Shown: piece by piece, positions 54,501-64,000 of the stretch
How positions within the stretch are numbered: position 1 is the first letter of the stretch
Layout: the number at the start of each line of letters is the position of its first letter
DNA from: Rhodocyclales bacterium
GTDB lineage: Bacteria > Pseudomonadota > Gammaproteobacteria > Burkholderiales > Rhodocyclaceae
Assembly (NCBI GenBank): GCA_003105015.1
Contig: PQAF01000028.1
Span: forward strand, 285,814-349,813
DNA length: 64,000 bases
Direction of reading: 5' to 3'
The notes under the pieces: generated by a model
The model's input: the letters and a program-made list of their open reading frames with translations, nothing else
Database searches by the model: none
What the model was told of the DNA's origin: nothing
Position numbers and translations under genes: made by a program

Positions 54501-56786
54501 ATGAAAAAGAAAATACTTCCGGGCCTGTTTGCCGCGCTTTTTTCCGCTTCCGGCTTTGCCTTTCAGCCTTTCGTGGTGAAAGACATTCGAGTCGAGGGCA
54601 TTCAGCGTACCGAAGCTGGCACGGTATTCAGCTATCTTCCGGTAAAAGTCGGCGAAACCATGACCGACGAGAAGGCGGCCCAGGCCATCAAGGCGCTTTT
54701 CGCTACAGGATTTTTTAAGGATGTTCGCATTGAGGTCGAAAACGATGTGATCGTCATCGTCCTGGAGGAGCGTCCTGCGATTGCCCAGGTCGATTTTGTC
54801 GGCATCAAGGAGTTCGACAAGGACGCCCTGAAAAAAGGACTAAAGGAAATCGGCCTGGCCGAATCACGCATTTTCGACCGTTCGATGCTTGAAAGAGCCG
54901 AACAGGAGCTTAAGCGGCAATATCTGAGCCGTGGCCGTTATGCCGTCAATATCACCACCACCGTAACGCCCCTCGAACGAAACCGGGTTGGCATCAACTT
55001 TGCGGTTGATGAAGGCGATGTGGCCAAGATCCGGCAAATCAATATCGTCGGCGCACAGGCCTTCAAGGAAAAGGACCTGCTGGACTTGTTCGCTCTGCGT
55101 ACCCCGAACTGGATCAGCTGGTACACGAAGAACGACCAGTATTCCAAGCAGAAATTGTCCGCCGACCTGGAATCGCTGAAATCGTATTATCACGACCGCG
55201 GCTACATTGAATTTGACATCGAATCCACCCAGGTCTCCATCAGCCCCGACAAAAAAGACATTTACATCACCATCAACGTCAAGGAAGGCGAGAAATACAC
55301 TGTTTCCGCCGTCAAGCTGGCGGGCGATTTGACTTTGCCTGAAGAGGAGTTGCGCAAACTGGTCAAGATCAAGCCCGGTGAGGTGTTTTCCAGGGAAAAA
55401 CTGACCGAAACCACCAAGCAAATCAACGAAAAGCTTGGCAACGACGGCTTCGCGTTTTCGAACGTCAATGCGGCGCCGGAGATCGACAAGGAGAAGAAAC
55501 AGGTTGCCTTTACGATCTATATCGACCCAGGCCGGCGTGTTTATGTGCGGCGGATCCACGTAACCGGCAACACGCGAACTCGAGACGAGGTCATCCGTCG
55601 AGAGGCCCGCCAGATGGAAGGGGCCTGGTACGACGGTGAGAAGATCAACAAGACCCGGACTCGTGTGGACAAGCTGGGTTATTTCGACGAGGTTAACGTC
55701 GAAACACCGGCTGTTCCCGGCACTACCGACCAGGTGGACGTCAACCTGAATGTGAAGGAGAAACCAACCGGCAATGTGATGCTCGGCGCCGGCTTTTCCA
55801 GTTCCGAAAAACTTGTGCTGTCCGGCTCCGTATCGCAGAACAATATTTTCGGCAGCGGCAAACATCTGTCTGTTAACGTCAATTCAGGCAAGGTCAACAA
55901 GGTCTACTCGGTCTCATTCACGGACCCTTATCACACTGTAGACGGTATCAGCAGGGGGTTTGACTTTTACAGGCGAGACACTGACCCAACCTCGACAGCG
56001 ATTGCCAACTACAAGACTTCATCGTATGGAATCGGGGTCCGGTACGGATTCCCCATCGCAGAGGACAATTCCATTGGCGTCGGTTTGTCGTTTGATTCCA
56101 CCAAGGTAAAAACTTTTTCCAACAGCCCTCAGCGATACATCGATTTCGTAAATCAGTTCGGCTCAACGAACACCACATTACTGCTGAATACCACCTGGGC
56201 AAACGACCAGCGGGACAGTCTGATCTACACCACGAAAGGATCGTTACAACGGGCCTACGGCGAGGTGGGCTTGCCCGGCGGCGATCTGAAGTTCTACAAA
56301 CTCAACTACCAGCATCAGAAGTTCTTCCCGCTCACAAAGGACATCACGCTGATGTTGAATGGCGAGTACGGTTTCGGTGACGGCTACGGCGGTGAACCGT
56401 TGCCGTTCTTCCGGCATTTCTATGCCGGAGGCATCGGGTCGGTCCGGGGCTTCAAGTCAGGCACTCTCGGCCCGCATGACGTCTACCCGAACCACAAGGA
56501 TGCGCTGGGCGGAAACAAGCGGCTTGTCGCAACAGCCGAATTCCTGATGCCTATTCCCGGCATTGGACTGGATAGGTCTTTCAGGTTCGGCGGATTTATC
56601 GATGCCGGACAGGTTTGGGCTACAGGGGCAAAAATGCGCCTGTCCGATTTGCGGTACAGTGTAGGGGTATCCGTTGCCTGGTCTTCGCCGTTCGGGCCAC
56701 TCAAGTTCAGCATTGCGCAACCCATTAATAAAAAATCAGGGGACCAGATCGAGCGCTTCCAGTTTCAGATGGGTACGGCGTTCTGA
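54501..56786 (+). CDS. bamA: Outer-membrane assembly protein BamA
   Basis: Core of the BAM complex that folds outer-membrane proteins (761 residues). Signal peptide ending SGFA, five POTRA domains from FVVKDIRVEGIQRTEAGTVF onward (about residues 22-420), and a 16-strand barrel with the VRGF motif in GIGSVRGFKSG and a C-terminal Phe. Starts four bases after rseP, with no obvious ribosome site of its own, so it may depend on coupling. Confidence 0.97.
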   Translation: MKKKILPGLFAALFSASGFAFQPFVVKDIRVEGIQRTEAGTVFSYLPVKVGETMTDEKAAQAIKALFATGFFKDVRIEVENDVIVIVLEERPAIAQVDFVGIKEFDKDALKKGLKEIGLAESRIFDRSMLERAEQELKRQYLSRGRYAVNITTTVTPLERNRVGINFAVDEGDVAKIRQINIVGAQAFKEKDLLDLFALRTPNWISWYTKNDQYSKQKLSADLESLKSYYHDRGYIEFDIESTQVSISPDKKDIYITINVKEGEKYTVSAVKLAGDLTLPEEELRKLVKIKPGEVFSREKLTETTKQINEKLGNDGFAFSNVNAAPEIDKEKKQVAFTIYIDPGRRVYVRRIHVTGNTRTRDEVIRREARQMEGAWYDGEKINKTRTRVDKLGYFDEVNVETPAVPGTTDQVDVNLNVKEKPTGNVMLGAGFSSSEKLVLSGSVSQNNIFGSGKHLSVNVNSGKVNKVYSVSFTDPYHTVDGISRGFDFYRRDTDPTSTAIANYKTSSYGIGVRYGFPIAEDNSIGVGLSFDSTKVKTFSNSPQRYIDFVNQFGSTNTTLLLNTTWANDQRDSLIYTTKGSLQRAYGEVGLPGGDLKFYKLNYQHQKFFPLTKDITLMLNGEYGFGDGYGGEPLPFFRHFYAGGIGSVRGFKSGTLGPHDVYPNHKDALGGNKRLVATAEFLMPIPGIGLDRSFRFGGFIDAGQVWATGAKMRLSDLRYSVGVSVAWSSPFGPLKFSIAQPINKKSGDQIERFQFQMGTAF

Positions 56787-56809
56787 GATTATCTATTCGC
56801 AGGAGAATC

Positions 56810-57322
56810 ATGTTGAAAAAAATCGCTATTCTTGCCTTGACCGGTTTCATGGTGATGTCCATGCCGGTGCATCAAGCCGCTGCCGCAGAGACCAAAATCG
56901 GCTTTGTGAATACGGAGAAGATCTTCCGCGACGCCGCTCCCGCGGTGCGGGCGCAAAAAAAGATCGAGAAGGAATTCGAAAAGCGCGACCAGGAAATGCA
57001 GCGCCTTGCCAAGCAACTCCAGACCACGCAGGAGTCCTTGGAAAAAAATTCGGTTACCATGTCCGAGTCGGAGAAACGTAACCGCGAACGTGAATTCAAT
57101 GAACTGAATCGCGAATTCCAGCGCAAGCAACGCGAGTTCCGCGAGGATCTCAACCAGCGCCGCAACGAGGAACTCGCTGCCGTTCTGGAGCGAGCAAACA
57201 AGGCAATCAAGGCGATTGCCGAGGCCGAAAAGTTCGATGTGATCCTTCAGGAAGCCGTGTATGCCGCTCCGCGCATCGACATCACCGACAAGGTCATCAA
57301 GGCCTTGGCTGACGGCAAGTAA
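56810..57322 (+). CDS. skp: Periplasmic chaperone Skp/OmpH
   Basis: Trimeric jellyfish-like chaperone for outer-membrane proteins (170 residues): signal peptide ending QAAAAE, IGFVNTEKIFRDAAPAVRAQKKIEKEF, then a long charged helical hairpin (REFNELNREFQRKQREFRED) and VILQEAVYAAPRIDITDKVI. AGGAG precedes ATG. Second gene after bamA, conserved order. Confidence 0.95.
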   Translation: MLKKIAILALTGFMVMSMPVHQAAAAETKIGFVNTEKIFRDAAPAVRAQKKIEKEFEKRDQEMQRLAKQLQTTQESLEKNSVTMSESEKRNREREFNELNREFQRKQREFREDLNQRRNEELAAVLERANKAIKAIAEAEKFDVILQEAVYAAPRIDITDKVIKALADGK

Positions 57323-57334
57323 AGCAGCACATGC

Positions 57335-58378
57335 ATGAGCGAGCGTGCTGACGGCTTTGCGCTCGATGAAATCGTCTCGCGCTTCGGTGGTGCGCTGATC
57401 GGCGACGGCAGCCTCCGCGTAGTTCAGGTGGCAACACTTGAGAACGCAGGGCCTGCCGACATCACTTTTCTGGCAAATCCAAAGTACCGCAAGCAGCTCC
57501 AGGCCTGCCGGGCCGGTGCCGTCGTGCTTTCTTCCGAAAACGCCCGCGATTGCACGCTCCCCTGCATCGTCAGCGACAACCCCTACGCCTACTATGCGCG
57601 AGTAGCCCAGTTGCTCAATCCACCCCAGCAATTTCCGGGGGGTATTCATCCCACTGCGGTTGTCGAAACTACACTTCACCCCAGCATATGTGTCGGAGCG
57701 GGGGCCTATGTCGGCAAGGATGTGCGTATTGGTGAAGGTAGCGTCATTGGCCCGAGCTGCATCCTTGGTGACGGCGTCGAGATCGGTGTGCAGGGGCGAC
57801 TTTACGGAAGCGTCACGATCTATCCGGGATGCAAGATCGGCATGCGTGCCATCATTCATTCCGGCTCCGTGATCGGTGCCGATGGCTTTGGGATTGCCCG
57901 TGAAGTCGATGGGAGCTGGACCAAGATTCCGCAGATTGGCCGCGTAATCGTCGGCGATGACGTTGAGATCGGTGCTAACACCACCATTGACCGCGGTGCG
58001 CTAGACGACACGATCATCGAGGACGGCGTCAAGCTCGATAACCAGATCCAAATCGGTCATAACGTTCGCGTCGGGGCACACTCTGCAATGGCCGGCTGCG
58101 TCGGCATTGCCGGCAGTGCCCGTATCGGGCGACGCTGCACCATTGGCGGCGGTGCGATCATACTGGGACACCTGACCATAGCCGACGACGTGAATATTTC
58201 TGCAGCTACGTTAGTCACGCGGTCGGTCAACAAGGCCGGTACCTATACGGGGGCCATCCCGTTCGAGTCGCATCGAGACTGGCTGAAGAATGCCGCACAT
58301 ATCCGCCATCTGGATGCGATGGCGGATAGAATCCGCGAACTTGAAGCGCGGCTGGCACAACTGGAGAAAAAAACTTGA
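57335..58378 (+). CDS. lpxD: UDP-3-O-acyl-glucosamine N-acyltransferase
   Basis: Third lipid A enzyme (347 residues): N-terminal uridine-binding domain ([15 protein letters not shown], residues 47-62), a left-handed beta helix of hexapeptide repeats ([25 protein letters not shown] turns), catalytic His in [21 protein letters not shown], and a C-terminal helix with [20 protein letters not shown]. Overlaps fabZ by four bases. Confidence 0.96.
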   Translation: MSERADGFALDEIVSRFGGALIGDGSLRVVQVATLENAGPADITFLANPKYRKQLQACRAGAVVLSSENARDCTLPCIVSDNPYAYYARVAQLLNPPQQFPGGIHPTAVVETTLHPSICVGAGAYVGKDVRIGEGSVIGPSCILGDGVEIGVQGRLYGSVTIYPGCKIGMRAIIHSGSVIGADGFGIAREVDGSWTKIPQIGRVIVGDDVEIGANTTIDRGALDDTIIEDGVKLDNQIQIGHNVRVGAHSAMAGCVGIAGSARIGRRCTIGGGAIILGHLTIADDVNISAATLVTRSVNKAGTYTGAIPFESHRDWLKNAAHIRHLDAMADRIRELEARLAQLEKKT

Positions 58379-58821
58379 GCCGAATGGATATACACGAAAT
58401 ACTCGAACACCTTCCGCATCGGTACCCGATTCTGCTGGTCGACCGGGTTCTTGAAGTCATACCCGGTGAGCGCATCGTCGCCCTGAAGAATGTCAGCGTC
58501 AACGAGCCGTTCTTTCCCGGCCATTATCCACACCATCCGGTGATGCCGGGCGTGCTGATCGTCGAGGCGCTGGCACAGGCCGCCGCCATCCTTTCCTTCA
58601 AGACGCTGGGGGGCAAGCCGGACGACAAATCCGTGTATTACTTCGTCGGCATTGATGGAGCCCGCTTCAAGCGCCCCGTGAGTCCTGGAGACCAGTTGAT
58701 TTTGGAAGTGTCCATCCAGGCCAACAAGCGCGGTCTCTGGAAATTCGCGGCGCAAGCCAAGGTCGAGGATCAGGTCGCAGCCGAAGCCGAGCTCATGTGT
58801 ACGGTGCGTACCATCGAATGA
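58375..58821 (+). CDS. fabZ: 3-hydroxyacyl-ACP dehydratase FabZ
   Basis: Fatty-acid elongation dehydratase (148 residues): [40 protein letters not shown] with the catalytic His and Glu, and [25 protein letters not shown] 58375 overlaps the lpxD stop and has GGAG nine bases before it; ATG 58384 is three codons in and possible. Competes with LpxA/LpxD for hydroxyacyl-ACP. Confidence 0.95.
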   Translation: MSRMDIHEILEHLPHRYPILLVDRVLEVIPGERIVALKNVSVNEPFFPGHYPHHPVMPGVLIVEALAQAAAILSFKTLGGKPDDKSVYYFVGIDGARFKRPVSPGDQLILEVSIQANKRGLWKFAAQAKVEDQVAAEAELMCTVRTIE

Positions 58822-59600
58822 GCAACCCGCTAATTCATCCGACGGCCATCGTCCATCCGAATGCGCGTCTAGGCAGCAATGTTGCAGTTGGCGCTTATAC
58901 GATCATCGGAGAACACGTCGAGATCGGCGACGACACCTGGATTGGGCCGCATGTTGTCCTCAACGGACACACCCGCATCGGGAATGGCAATCGGATTTTT
59001 CAGTTTTGCTCGATCGGGGAGATGCCCCAGGATAAAAAATACGCCGGAGAGCCGACACAACTTGAGATTGGTGATCGCAATACCATCCGCGAATTCTGCA
59101 CGTTCAACTGCGGTACCGCGCAAGACGTCGGAATAACCCGGCTTGGATCTGACAACTGGATCATGGCCTATGTGCATCTGGCCCATGACTGCCAGATCGG
59201 CAACAACACCATCTTCGCCAATAATGCCCAGTTGGCCGGCCACGTCCATGTCGGCGATTTCGCGATACTGGGCGGGTTTACCGTAGTACACCAGTTCGTG
59301 CGCATCGGCGCCCACAGCATGACGGCGATGGGCAGCATCCTCCTGCAGGATCTGCCGCCATACGTCACGGCCGCCGGCAATACAGCCAAGCCCTTCGGCA
59401 TCAATTCGGAAGGGCTCAAACGTCGTGGTTTCAGCAGTGACGCCATTGCAGCCCTCAGGCGATCTTATAAGCTTATCTATCGCTCCGGGGCGACTCTGGA
59501 AGAAGCCAGGTCGACGATATCCCGGGAAGCCGAGGCCCAGCCGGCTTTAGACTTGCTTGTCGATTTTCTCGCCACGCCCGGCCGGGGCATCATCAGATAG
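58818..59600 (+). CDS. lpxA: UDP-N-acetylglucosamine acyltransferase LpxA
   Basis: First lipid A enzyme (260 residues): beta-helix repeats from [29 protein letters not shown], catalytic [11 protein letters not shown], and [22 protein letters not shown], then the C-terminal helical [15 protein letters not shown]. Overlaps fabZ by four bases. Confidence 0.97.
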   Translation: MSNPLIHPTAIVHPNARLGSNVAVGAYTIIGEHVEIGDDTWIGPHVVLNGHTRIGNGNRIFQFCSIGEMPQDKKYAGEPTQLEIGDRNTIREFCTFNCGTAQDVGITRLGSDNWIMAYVHLAHDCQIGNNTIFANNAQLAGHVHVGDFAILGGFTVVHQFVRIGAHSMTAMGSILLQDLPPYVTAAGNTAKPFGINSEGLKRRGFSSDAIAALRRSYKLIYRSGATLEEARSTISREAEAQPALDLLVDFLATPGRGIIR

Positions 59601-59609
59601 GTTCCGTTC

Positions 59610-60791
59610 GTGTCAGGAAAGATCCGGATTGCGATGGTCGCAGGGGAAGCCTCCGGCGACTTGCTGGCCAGCCACCTCATCCAGGCCCTCAAGCGCCGCC
59701 TTCCGGACGCTGACTTTTACGGCATTGGCGGGCCGAAAATGCAGGCAGCCGGATTCCAGGCACAGTTTCCCTCGGAGAAACTCGCGGTGCGCGGCTATGC
59801 GGAAGTACTTCGGCATTACCGCGAGATAACGGGCATACGGCGGCAACTGCTGGCCGGATTGCTTGCCGATCCGCCGCAGGCCTTCATCGGCGTCGATGCG
59901 CCGGATTTCAATCTTTTCCTCGAGAAACGGCTGAAGGCGCGCGGCATCCCGTCCATCCACTATGTCAGCCCCTCCATCTGGGCCTGGCGCGGCGGCCGCA
60001 TACGCGGCATCGCCCAATCCGTGTCGCACATGCTGGCCTTATTCCCCTTCGAGGAGGAAATCTACCGGCGCAACAATATTCCGGTCAGCTACGTCGGTCA
60101 TCCCCTGGCCGACGTCATCCCGCTCGAGGTGAATCGTCCGGCCTTGCGCGAGAAGCTCGGCATCCCGCAGGATCAGCTCGTGTTTGCGCTGCTGCCCGGC
60201 AGCCGGCAGTCGGAACTGCAGTACCTGGCCGACACCTTCATTGAAACCGCGAAGTGCCTGAACCAGCGCTTTCCGCATGCCCGCTTCCTCGTGCCGTTGG
60301 CCACGCGCGAAACGCGGGACCTGTTCGAACTGGCGCTCTACCGCCTGTCGGCTCAGGACCTGCCGATCACGCGCCTGTTCGGTCACGCCCAGGAAGCCAT
60401 GGGTGCCGCGGACGGCGTGCTGGTGGCCAGCGGGACGGCCACGCTCGAAGCAGCCCTCTTGAAAAAACCGATGGTCATCGCCTATCGCATGTCGCCGTGG
60501 TCTTGGCGACTCATGCGCCGCATGAAGTATCAGCCATGGGTCGGCCTGCCGAACATCCTGTCCGGGCGTTTCGTCGTGCCTGAATTCCTGCAGGACGACG
60601 CAACGTCGGACAACTTGGCGCAGGCCTTGGGGAATCTGGTGGAAGACCAGGAAACCTGCCGCCGCATCGCCGAAACCTTCACCCGGCTGCACGAACAGCT
60701 GAGATTGAATTCGGCGGAACGGGCAGCCGATGCGATCCTGCCCTACTTGAACAGGACGGAAGCATGGACCTCTGCGCCGCAAGTGGCCTGA
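59610..60791 (+). CDS. lpxB: Lipid A disaccharide synthase
   Basis: GT19 enzyme (393 residues) joining UDP-diacyl-GlcN and lipid [88 protein letters not shown] and [14 protein letters not shown] start at 59610, no ATG alternative nearby. Overlaps rnhB by 28 bases. Confidence 0.96.
   Translation: MSGKIRIAMVAGEASGDLLASHLIQALKRRLPDADFYGIGGPKMQAAGFQAQFPSEKLAVRGYAEVLRHYREITGIRRQLLAGLLADPPQAFIGVDAPDFNLFLEKRLKARGIPSIHYVSPSIWAWRGGRIRGIAQSVSHMLALFPFEEEIYRRNNIPVSYVGHPLADVIPLEVNRPALREKLGIPQDQLVFALLPGSRQSELQYLADTFIETAKCLNQRFPHARFLVPLATRETRDLFELALYRLSAQDLPITRLFGHAQEAMGAADGVLVASGTATLEAALLKKPMVIAYRMSPWSWRLMRRMKYQPWVGLPNILSGRFVVPEFLQDDATSDNLAQALGNLVEDQETCRRIAETFTRLHEQLRLNSAERAADAILPYLNRTEAWTSAPQVA
59694..59717 (-). 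repeat. Dispersed 24-bp motif
   Basis: Minus-strand AAAGTCAG, eleven variable bases, CGGCG. Antisense in lpxB (RRLPDADF). Confidence 0.6.
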
Positions 60792-61354
60792 TCTGCGGCG
60801 TCGACGAGGCGGGCAGGGGACCGCTGGCCGGCCCGGTCTATGCCGCCGCCGTCATCCTCGATCCGGCCAATCCCGTCGAGGGGCTGGCTGATTCCAAGAA
60901 GCTCTCCGAGAAAGCCCGCGACAGGCTCGCGCCGCTGATCCGCGAGCGCGCCCTGTCCTGGGCAGTCGCCAGCGCCTCTGTCGAGGAAATCGATGCCCTC
61001 AACATCCTGCAGGCGACGCTGCTGGCCATGCGACGCGCCATCGAGGCGCTGTCACTGCTGCCCGGGGAAGTCCTGGTTGACGGCACACATTGCCCGCGAG
61101 TTGCACTGCCCGTCCGGGCGGTGGTAAAGGGTGACAGCACCGTGGCCGCCATCTCCGCCGCCTCGATACTGGCGAAGACGGCGCGCGATGCCGAAATGCT
61201 TCGTCTGCATGTTCAGTATCCCCAGTACGGCCTCGATCGGCACAAGGGGTATCCAACGGCCGCGCATCTCGCGGCCCTGCGCGAACATGGGGTGTTAGAA
61301 AACATCTACCGCCGCAGCTTTACCCCTGTGCGGAACCTGCTCAAGCAGACCTGA
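60764..61354 (+). CDS. rnhB: Ribonuclease HII
   Basis: Cuts RNA in RNA-DNA hybrids and removes misincorporated ribonucleotides (196 residues): [16 protein letters not shown] with catalytic [23 protein letters not shown] and [36 protein letters not shown]. Starts within lpxB and ends within the convergent glycosyltransferase gene (14-base overlap). Confidence 0.96.
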   Translation: MDLCAASGLICGVDEAGRGPLAGPVYAAAVILDPANPVEGLADSKKLSEKARDRLAPLIRERALSWAVASASVEEIDALNILQATLLAMRRAIEALSLLPGEVLVDGTHCPRVALPVRAVVKGDSTVAAISAASILAKTARDAEMLRLHVQYPQYGLDRHKGYPTAAHLAALREHGVLENIYRRSFTPVRNLLKQT

Positions 61355-62306
61355 AGCCCAATTCCATCATCAGATTCCGCCAGGATCGACGTTCGCGTGC
61401 GGGTGCAACCAGGGGACGCCGCCGCTTTACTGCTGTTGCCAGGCGACGCAGGAACCCGCGATTGGCCATGACCCGTTCCAGCATTTCGGCAAGACAAGCA
61501 TCATCGCCTACCGGGAAATAGGCCGGGTAATCCTCGCCAAGCAGTCCGCGATTGCCGGGGATGTCCGATGCGATCACGGGCACACCAATGGCGATTGCCT
61601 CGGAAACCACATGAGCCCCGCCTTCCATTTTCGAGCTGATCACCATGACATGACTGCGGGACAGCAGGCGCATCGATGCCCAATGACTCAGTTCTCCGAC
61701 CCAGCGATAACGGGTGTCTCCACGCATATGCCGTTCGGCTTCGCGTGCCATCGCCGGCGAAAGCGGCTGACCTGCCTGCAACACTTCAAGGTCGTCGCCG
61801 GACAGCAGGCGTAGCGCCAATGCCGCGCGGAAAGGGTCCTTTTCCTCGCGCAAGTGGCCCAGGACACAAACGCGGAATTTGCGAACTGGCGGAGAATGTA
61901 CGAGGGAAGTCTTGGCCGACTGGTAAATAACGCGTGTCTTGCGTCGCTGCGCCGTCGTCAATTCTTCAAGCGCATCCTCCTGCAGTACGACCAACCGGGT
62001 TGCCATGTCCAAGGATGCCGCGGCTGACGCATCCTCGAGGATATCCCGGTAGAGATCAGTACCGGTCAATGCAAGTATCGCCGGACGGTCAGGGTGATGT
62101 TTGCAGAAGGCACGCAAATCACGATGGCTTTTTCGCGCATGCAGGGCGATCAGCAGATCGCAAGGCTGCCCGCTCCATTGCGTCAGGACCGAGACACGAC
62201 AGCCGAAACTGCGCAGGATTCGCGACCAGCGCACTGCAGTATTGCGGTTGCCGGCGCGCGAGCCGGGTGGCGCGGGGGTGACAATAACGACTTTGGCCGC
62301 AGACAT
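61341..62306 (-). CDS. Selenosugar-synthase-like glycosyltransferase (SenB/TIGR04348)
   Basis: A 321-residue GT4-type glycosyltransferase. [89 protein letters not shown] and [24 protein letters not shown] match the pattern of the TIGR04348 family, which includes SenB of selenoneine synthesis (UDP-sugar plus selenophosphate to a 1-selenosugar). The usual partners SenA (EgtB-like) and SenC (SelD-like) are not in this window, so substrate is uncertain. Convergent with rnhB; divergent from the methyltransferase. Confidence 0.75.
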   Translation of the reverse strand: MSAAKVVIVTPAPPGSRAGNRNTAVRWSRILRSFGCRVSVLTQWSGQPCDLLIALHARKSHRDLRAFCKHHPDRPAILALTGTDLYRDILEDASAAASLDMATRLVVLQEDALEELTTAQRRKTRVIYQSAKTSLVHSPPVRKFRVCVLGHLREEKDPFRAALALRLLSGDDLEVLQAGQPLSPAMAREAERHMRGDTRYRWVGELSHWASMRLLSRSHVMVISSKMEGGAHVVSEAIAIGVPVIASDIPGNRGLLGEDYPAYFPVGDDACLAEMLERVMANRGFLRRLATAVKRRRPLVAPARERRSWRNLMMELGFRSA

Positions 62307-62334
62307 GAGATTGTCACTATACTTTTGAACCACG

Positions 62335-63135
62335 ATGAAGAAAATCACTTCCCGCGACAATGCCACCTTCAGGCAGCTCAGGCTGCTTGCCGAATCTTCG
62401 CGTGAAAGACGCAAGCAAGGCAAGACGGTACTGGACGGCATTCACCTGGTTTCGGCCTGGGTGGAACGCCATGGCCCGCCTGATCTTGTGGCCGTCAGCG
62501 AAAGCGGTGCGCAACAGGCCGAAATAAGCGATTTCCTTGCGTTGCATCCGAAAACCGTGGCGCAGGTGTTCAGCGATGCCCTGTTCAGAGAAGTCAGTCC
62601 CGTCACCACGCCGACCGGCATTCTTGCCATGGTTTCCATTCCACACCCGCCTTCGTCGGCAAAGCTACAGGGCTCCTGCGTCCTCCTTGAAGCCATACAG
62701 GATGCCGGCAACCTGGGCTCGATCCTGCGCTCCTCTGCAGCGGCCGGGGTCGTGGACATTTTCCTTGGCCCCGGCTGCGCCCAGGTCTGGTCGCCCCGGG
62801 TCCTCCGCGCGGCCATGGGGGCGCATTTCCAACTGCGAATTCACGAACATGCCGCGCTGCCTGAGGTGATCCGCAACTTCAGCGGGATCAGCGTGTCCAC
62901 CCGGCTCGATGCGACTGCCACCATCTTCGAACTCGATTTGGCTGGGCCTGTGGCGTGGGTCTTCGGAAATGAGGGGAGCGGGCTGGCGGCGGACACGGCC
63001 GCCTTGACTCGACAAGTCGCCCGCATCCCCATGCCAGGAAAAACCGAATCGCTCAACGTTGCGGCGGCGGCCTCGATCTGCCTGTTCGAAGAAGTGCGGC
63101 AAAAACTGGCCGGGTGCGCTTCTCAGAACACGTGA
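62335..63135 (+). CDS. SpoU/TrmH-family RNA methyltransferase
   Basis: SAM-dependent 2'-O-ribose methyltransferase with a trefoil knot (266 residues): N-terminal substrate-binding domain with [23 protein letters not shown] and the three catalytic motifs [29 protein letters not shown] and [22 protein letters not shown]. Target may be 23S rRNA or tRNA; not resolved here. TATACT at 62318-62323 may be its -10. Overlaps the convergent ppsR gene by 13 bases. Confidence 0.92.
   Translation: MKKITSRDNATFRQLRLLAESSRERRKQGKTVLDGIHLVSAWVERHGPPDLVAVSESGAQQAEISDFLALHPKTVAQVFSDALFREVSPVTTPTGILAMVSIPHPPSSAKLQGSCVLLEAIQDAGNLGSILRSSAAAGVVDIFLGPGCAQVWSPRVLRAAMGAHFQLRIHEHAALPEVIRNFSGISVSTRLDATATIFELDLAGPVAWVFGNEGSGLAADTAALTRQVARIPMPGKTESLNVAAAASICLFEEVRQKLAGCASQNT
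62590..62613 (+). repeat. Dispersed 24-bp motif, degenerate copy
   Basis: GAAGTCAGTCCC at 62590; right end CGCCG. In the SpoU gene (EVSPVTTP). Confidence 0.4.
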
Positions 63136-63953
63136 CGATCGAGTTTGACTTCCTGCATGATCGTCGCGGCGATTTCCTCGATGGATTTCGTGGTTGAGTC
63201 CATCCAGCGCACGCCTTCCCGCTCCATCAGTTTCTGTGCCTCCTGGACTTCAAACCGGCAGTTAGCGAGGGAAGCATACTTGCTGTCGGGTCGCCGTTCC
63301 GTGCGGATTTGATGCAGCCGTTCCGGCGTGATGGTCAGGCCATACAGTTTGTCGCGATGCCGATAGAGCACCTCCGGCAGTTTCTTCCGCTCGAAATCCT
63401 CAGGAATCAACGGGTAATTGGCTGCCCGGATGCCAAACTGCATTGCCAGATACAGGCTGGTCGGGGTCTTTCCACTGCGCGAGACGCCGACCAGGATCAC
63501 CTCGGCCTTGTCCAGATTCCGGTCCGAGGCGCCATCGTCGTGCGCCAGGGTGAAGTTCACCGCCTCGATACGGTTGGTGTAGTCCTGGCTGCTGGCCTGG
63601 CCGTGCGAACGGCCGATGGTATGCGAGGATTTCGCTCCCAACTCGTCTTCCAGCGGCACGATGAATGTTTCGAAGAAATCGAGGAAAAGCGCATCGGCCC
63701 CTTGCAGCAATTTGCCGATATTGGGATCCATCAGCGTGGTGATGACGATCGGGCGGATACCATCGCGTCTGGCGGCTTCCTGGATCTGTGTCAGGCAGTC
63801 CCGGGCCTGGGCCAGGGAGGAAACAAAGGGAATCCGCACCTGGCGGAAGCGGATGCCTTCGAACTGCGTCAGCAGACTGTGCCCCAGCGTTTCCGCTGTA
63901 ATACCAGTACCGTCGGAGATGAAGAAGACCGTTCGTGCCTGTCCTTCCGGCAT
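63123..63953 (-). CDS. ppsR: PEP synthetase regulatory protein (kinase/pyrophosphorylase)
   Basis: DUF299 bifunctional ADP-dependent kinase and phosphate-dependent pyrophosphorylase (276 residues) that inactivates or reactivates PEP synthase: [34 protein letters not shown], the P-loop [28 protein letters not shown] and [14 protein letters not shown]. In betaproteobacteria ppsA usually lies divergently upstream, which would be just beyond the window end. Links to the pyruvate metabolism of NifJ. Confidence 0.95.
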   Translation of the reverse strand: MPEGQARTVFFISDGTGITAETLGHSLLTQFEGIRFRQVRIPFVSSLAQARDCLTQIQEAARRDGIRPIVITTLMDPNIGKLLQGADALFLDFFETFIVPLEDELGAKSSHTIGRSHGQASSQDYTNRIEAVNFTLAHDDGASDRNLDKAEVILVGVSRSGKTPTSLYLAMQFGIRAANYPLIPEDFERKKLPEVLYRHRDKLYGLTITPERLHQIRTERRPDSKYASLANCRFEVQEAQKLMEREGVRWMDSTTKSIEEIAATIMQEVKLDRHVF

Positions 63954-64000
63954 TGTTGAATCTCCAATCGATAAAAGCGGATAAAATTCATATTTTATAG
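63954..64000. promoter_or_regulatory. AT-rich region upstream of ppsR
   Basis: ATAAAATTCATATTTTATAG at the window edge is markedly AT-rich and is probably the divergent promoter region of ppsR and its neighbour. No single promoter can be fixed because the window ends here. Confidence 0.35.

Noticed and set aside
56401..56480. Further 24-bp-motif copy at CAAGTCAGG in bamA
   Set aside because: The CGGCG box is absent at the fixed distance; likewise AAAGTCGG near 54646.
51100..59600. Lower-GC uppS-to-lpxA stretch as horizontally acquired island
   Set aside because: Gene content and order are the conserved betaproteobacterial envelope cluster, and the drop in GC is modest apart from the short dxr patch.

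Overview
The window is a GC-rich (about 65%) chromosomal segment of a betaproteobacterium, most likely a Rhodocyclales/Rhodocyclaceae member. The evidence is the conserved run rpsB-tsf-pyrH-frr-uppS-cdsA-dxr-rseP-bamA-skp-lpxD-fabZ-lpxA-lpxB-rnhB followed by an rRNA/tRNA methyltransferase and ppsR, a lipid A/LPS-type outer membrane, and a pyruvate:ferredoxin oxidoreductase set inside an rnf operon, which points to facultatively anaerobic life. No phage, transposase, CRISPR array or rRNA operon is visible. Nothing was searched against a database; all names come from reading motifs.

Layout. 1-4.6 kb: minus-strand mfd-aroG with the first codons of a further gene. 4.8-6.7 kb: a small plus-strand operon (phosphoribosyltransferase, tiny lipoprotein, PAP2 lipid phosphatase, DgkA-type kinase). 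6.7-17.4 kb: a probable light/photo-oxidative-stress locus. A MerR-type regulator with the cobalamin photoreceptor signatures of LitR/CarH lies beside a photolyase and a cupin. It is divergent from a ten-gene, tightly overlapping operon (small exported peptide, FolE2, FAD oxidoreductase, DUF1365, cyclopropane-fatty-acid synthase-like enzyme, chalcone-isomerase-like, MFS, DUF3833 lipoprotein, SDR, SnoaL). The shared promoter region carries copies of the palindrome TGTCC-W-GGACA placed on the -35 element and on both ribosome-binding sites. 17.4-24.3 kb: assorted housekeeping and unknown genes, including a Ca2+/Na+ antiporter, a stand-alone EF-G domain-V-like protein, two tandem Rnk/GreA-C proteins, LysR and dodecin. 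24.4-27.5 kb: the AmmeMemoRadiSam trio (Memo-, AMMECR1- and radical-SAM proteins) plus a hydrolase. 27.9-38.4 kb: rnfB-nifJ-rnfCDGEA and a small Cys-rich membrane protein resembling NqrM. 38.5-47 kb: tRNA-Asn, an AsmA-like protein, an aspartate/aromatic aminotransferase, ispD-ispF-thpR, and glnD-map on the minus strand. 47-64 kb: the translation, isoprenoid, envelope and lipid A supercluster, then a SenB-like glycosyltransferase, a SpoU methyltransferase and ppsR.

Functional links. NifJ can reduce ferredoxin (pyruvate to acetyl-CoA), and the Rnf membrane complex exchanges electrons between ferredoxin and NAD(H) coupled to ion movement. ispD, ispF and dxr are three MEP-pathway steps feeding UppS, whose product carries cell-wall and LPS units. 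BamA, Skp, LpxA/B/D and FabZ build the outer membrane.

The most unexpected signal is a dispersed 24-bp DNA motif, AAAGTCAG-N11-CGGCG, seen about fourteen times on both strands, mostly inside genes and in several reading frames. It behaves like a DNA-level signal (uptake-sequence-like or a protein-binding site) rather than a protein motif.
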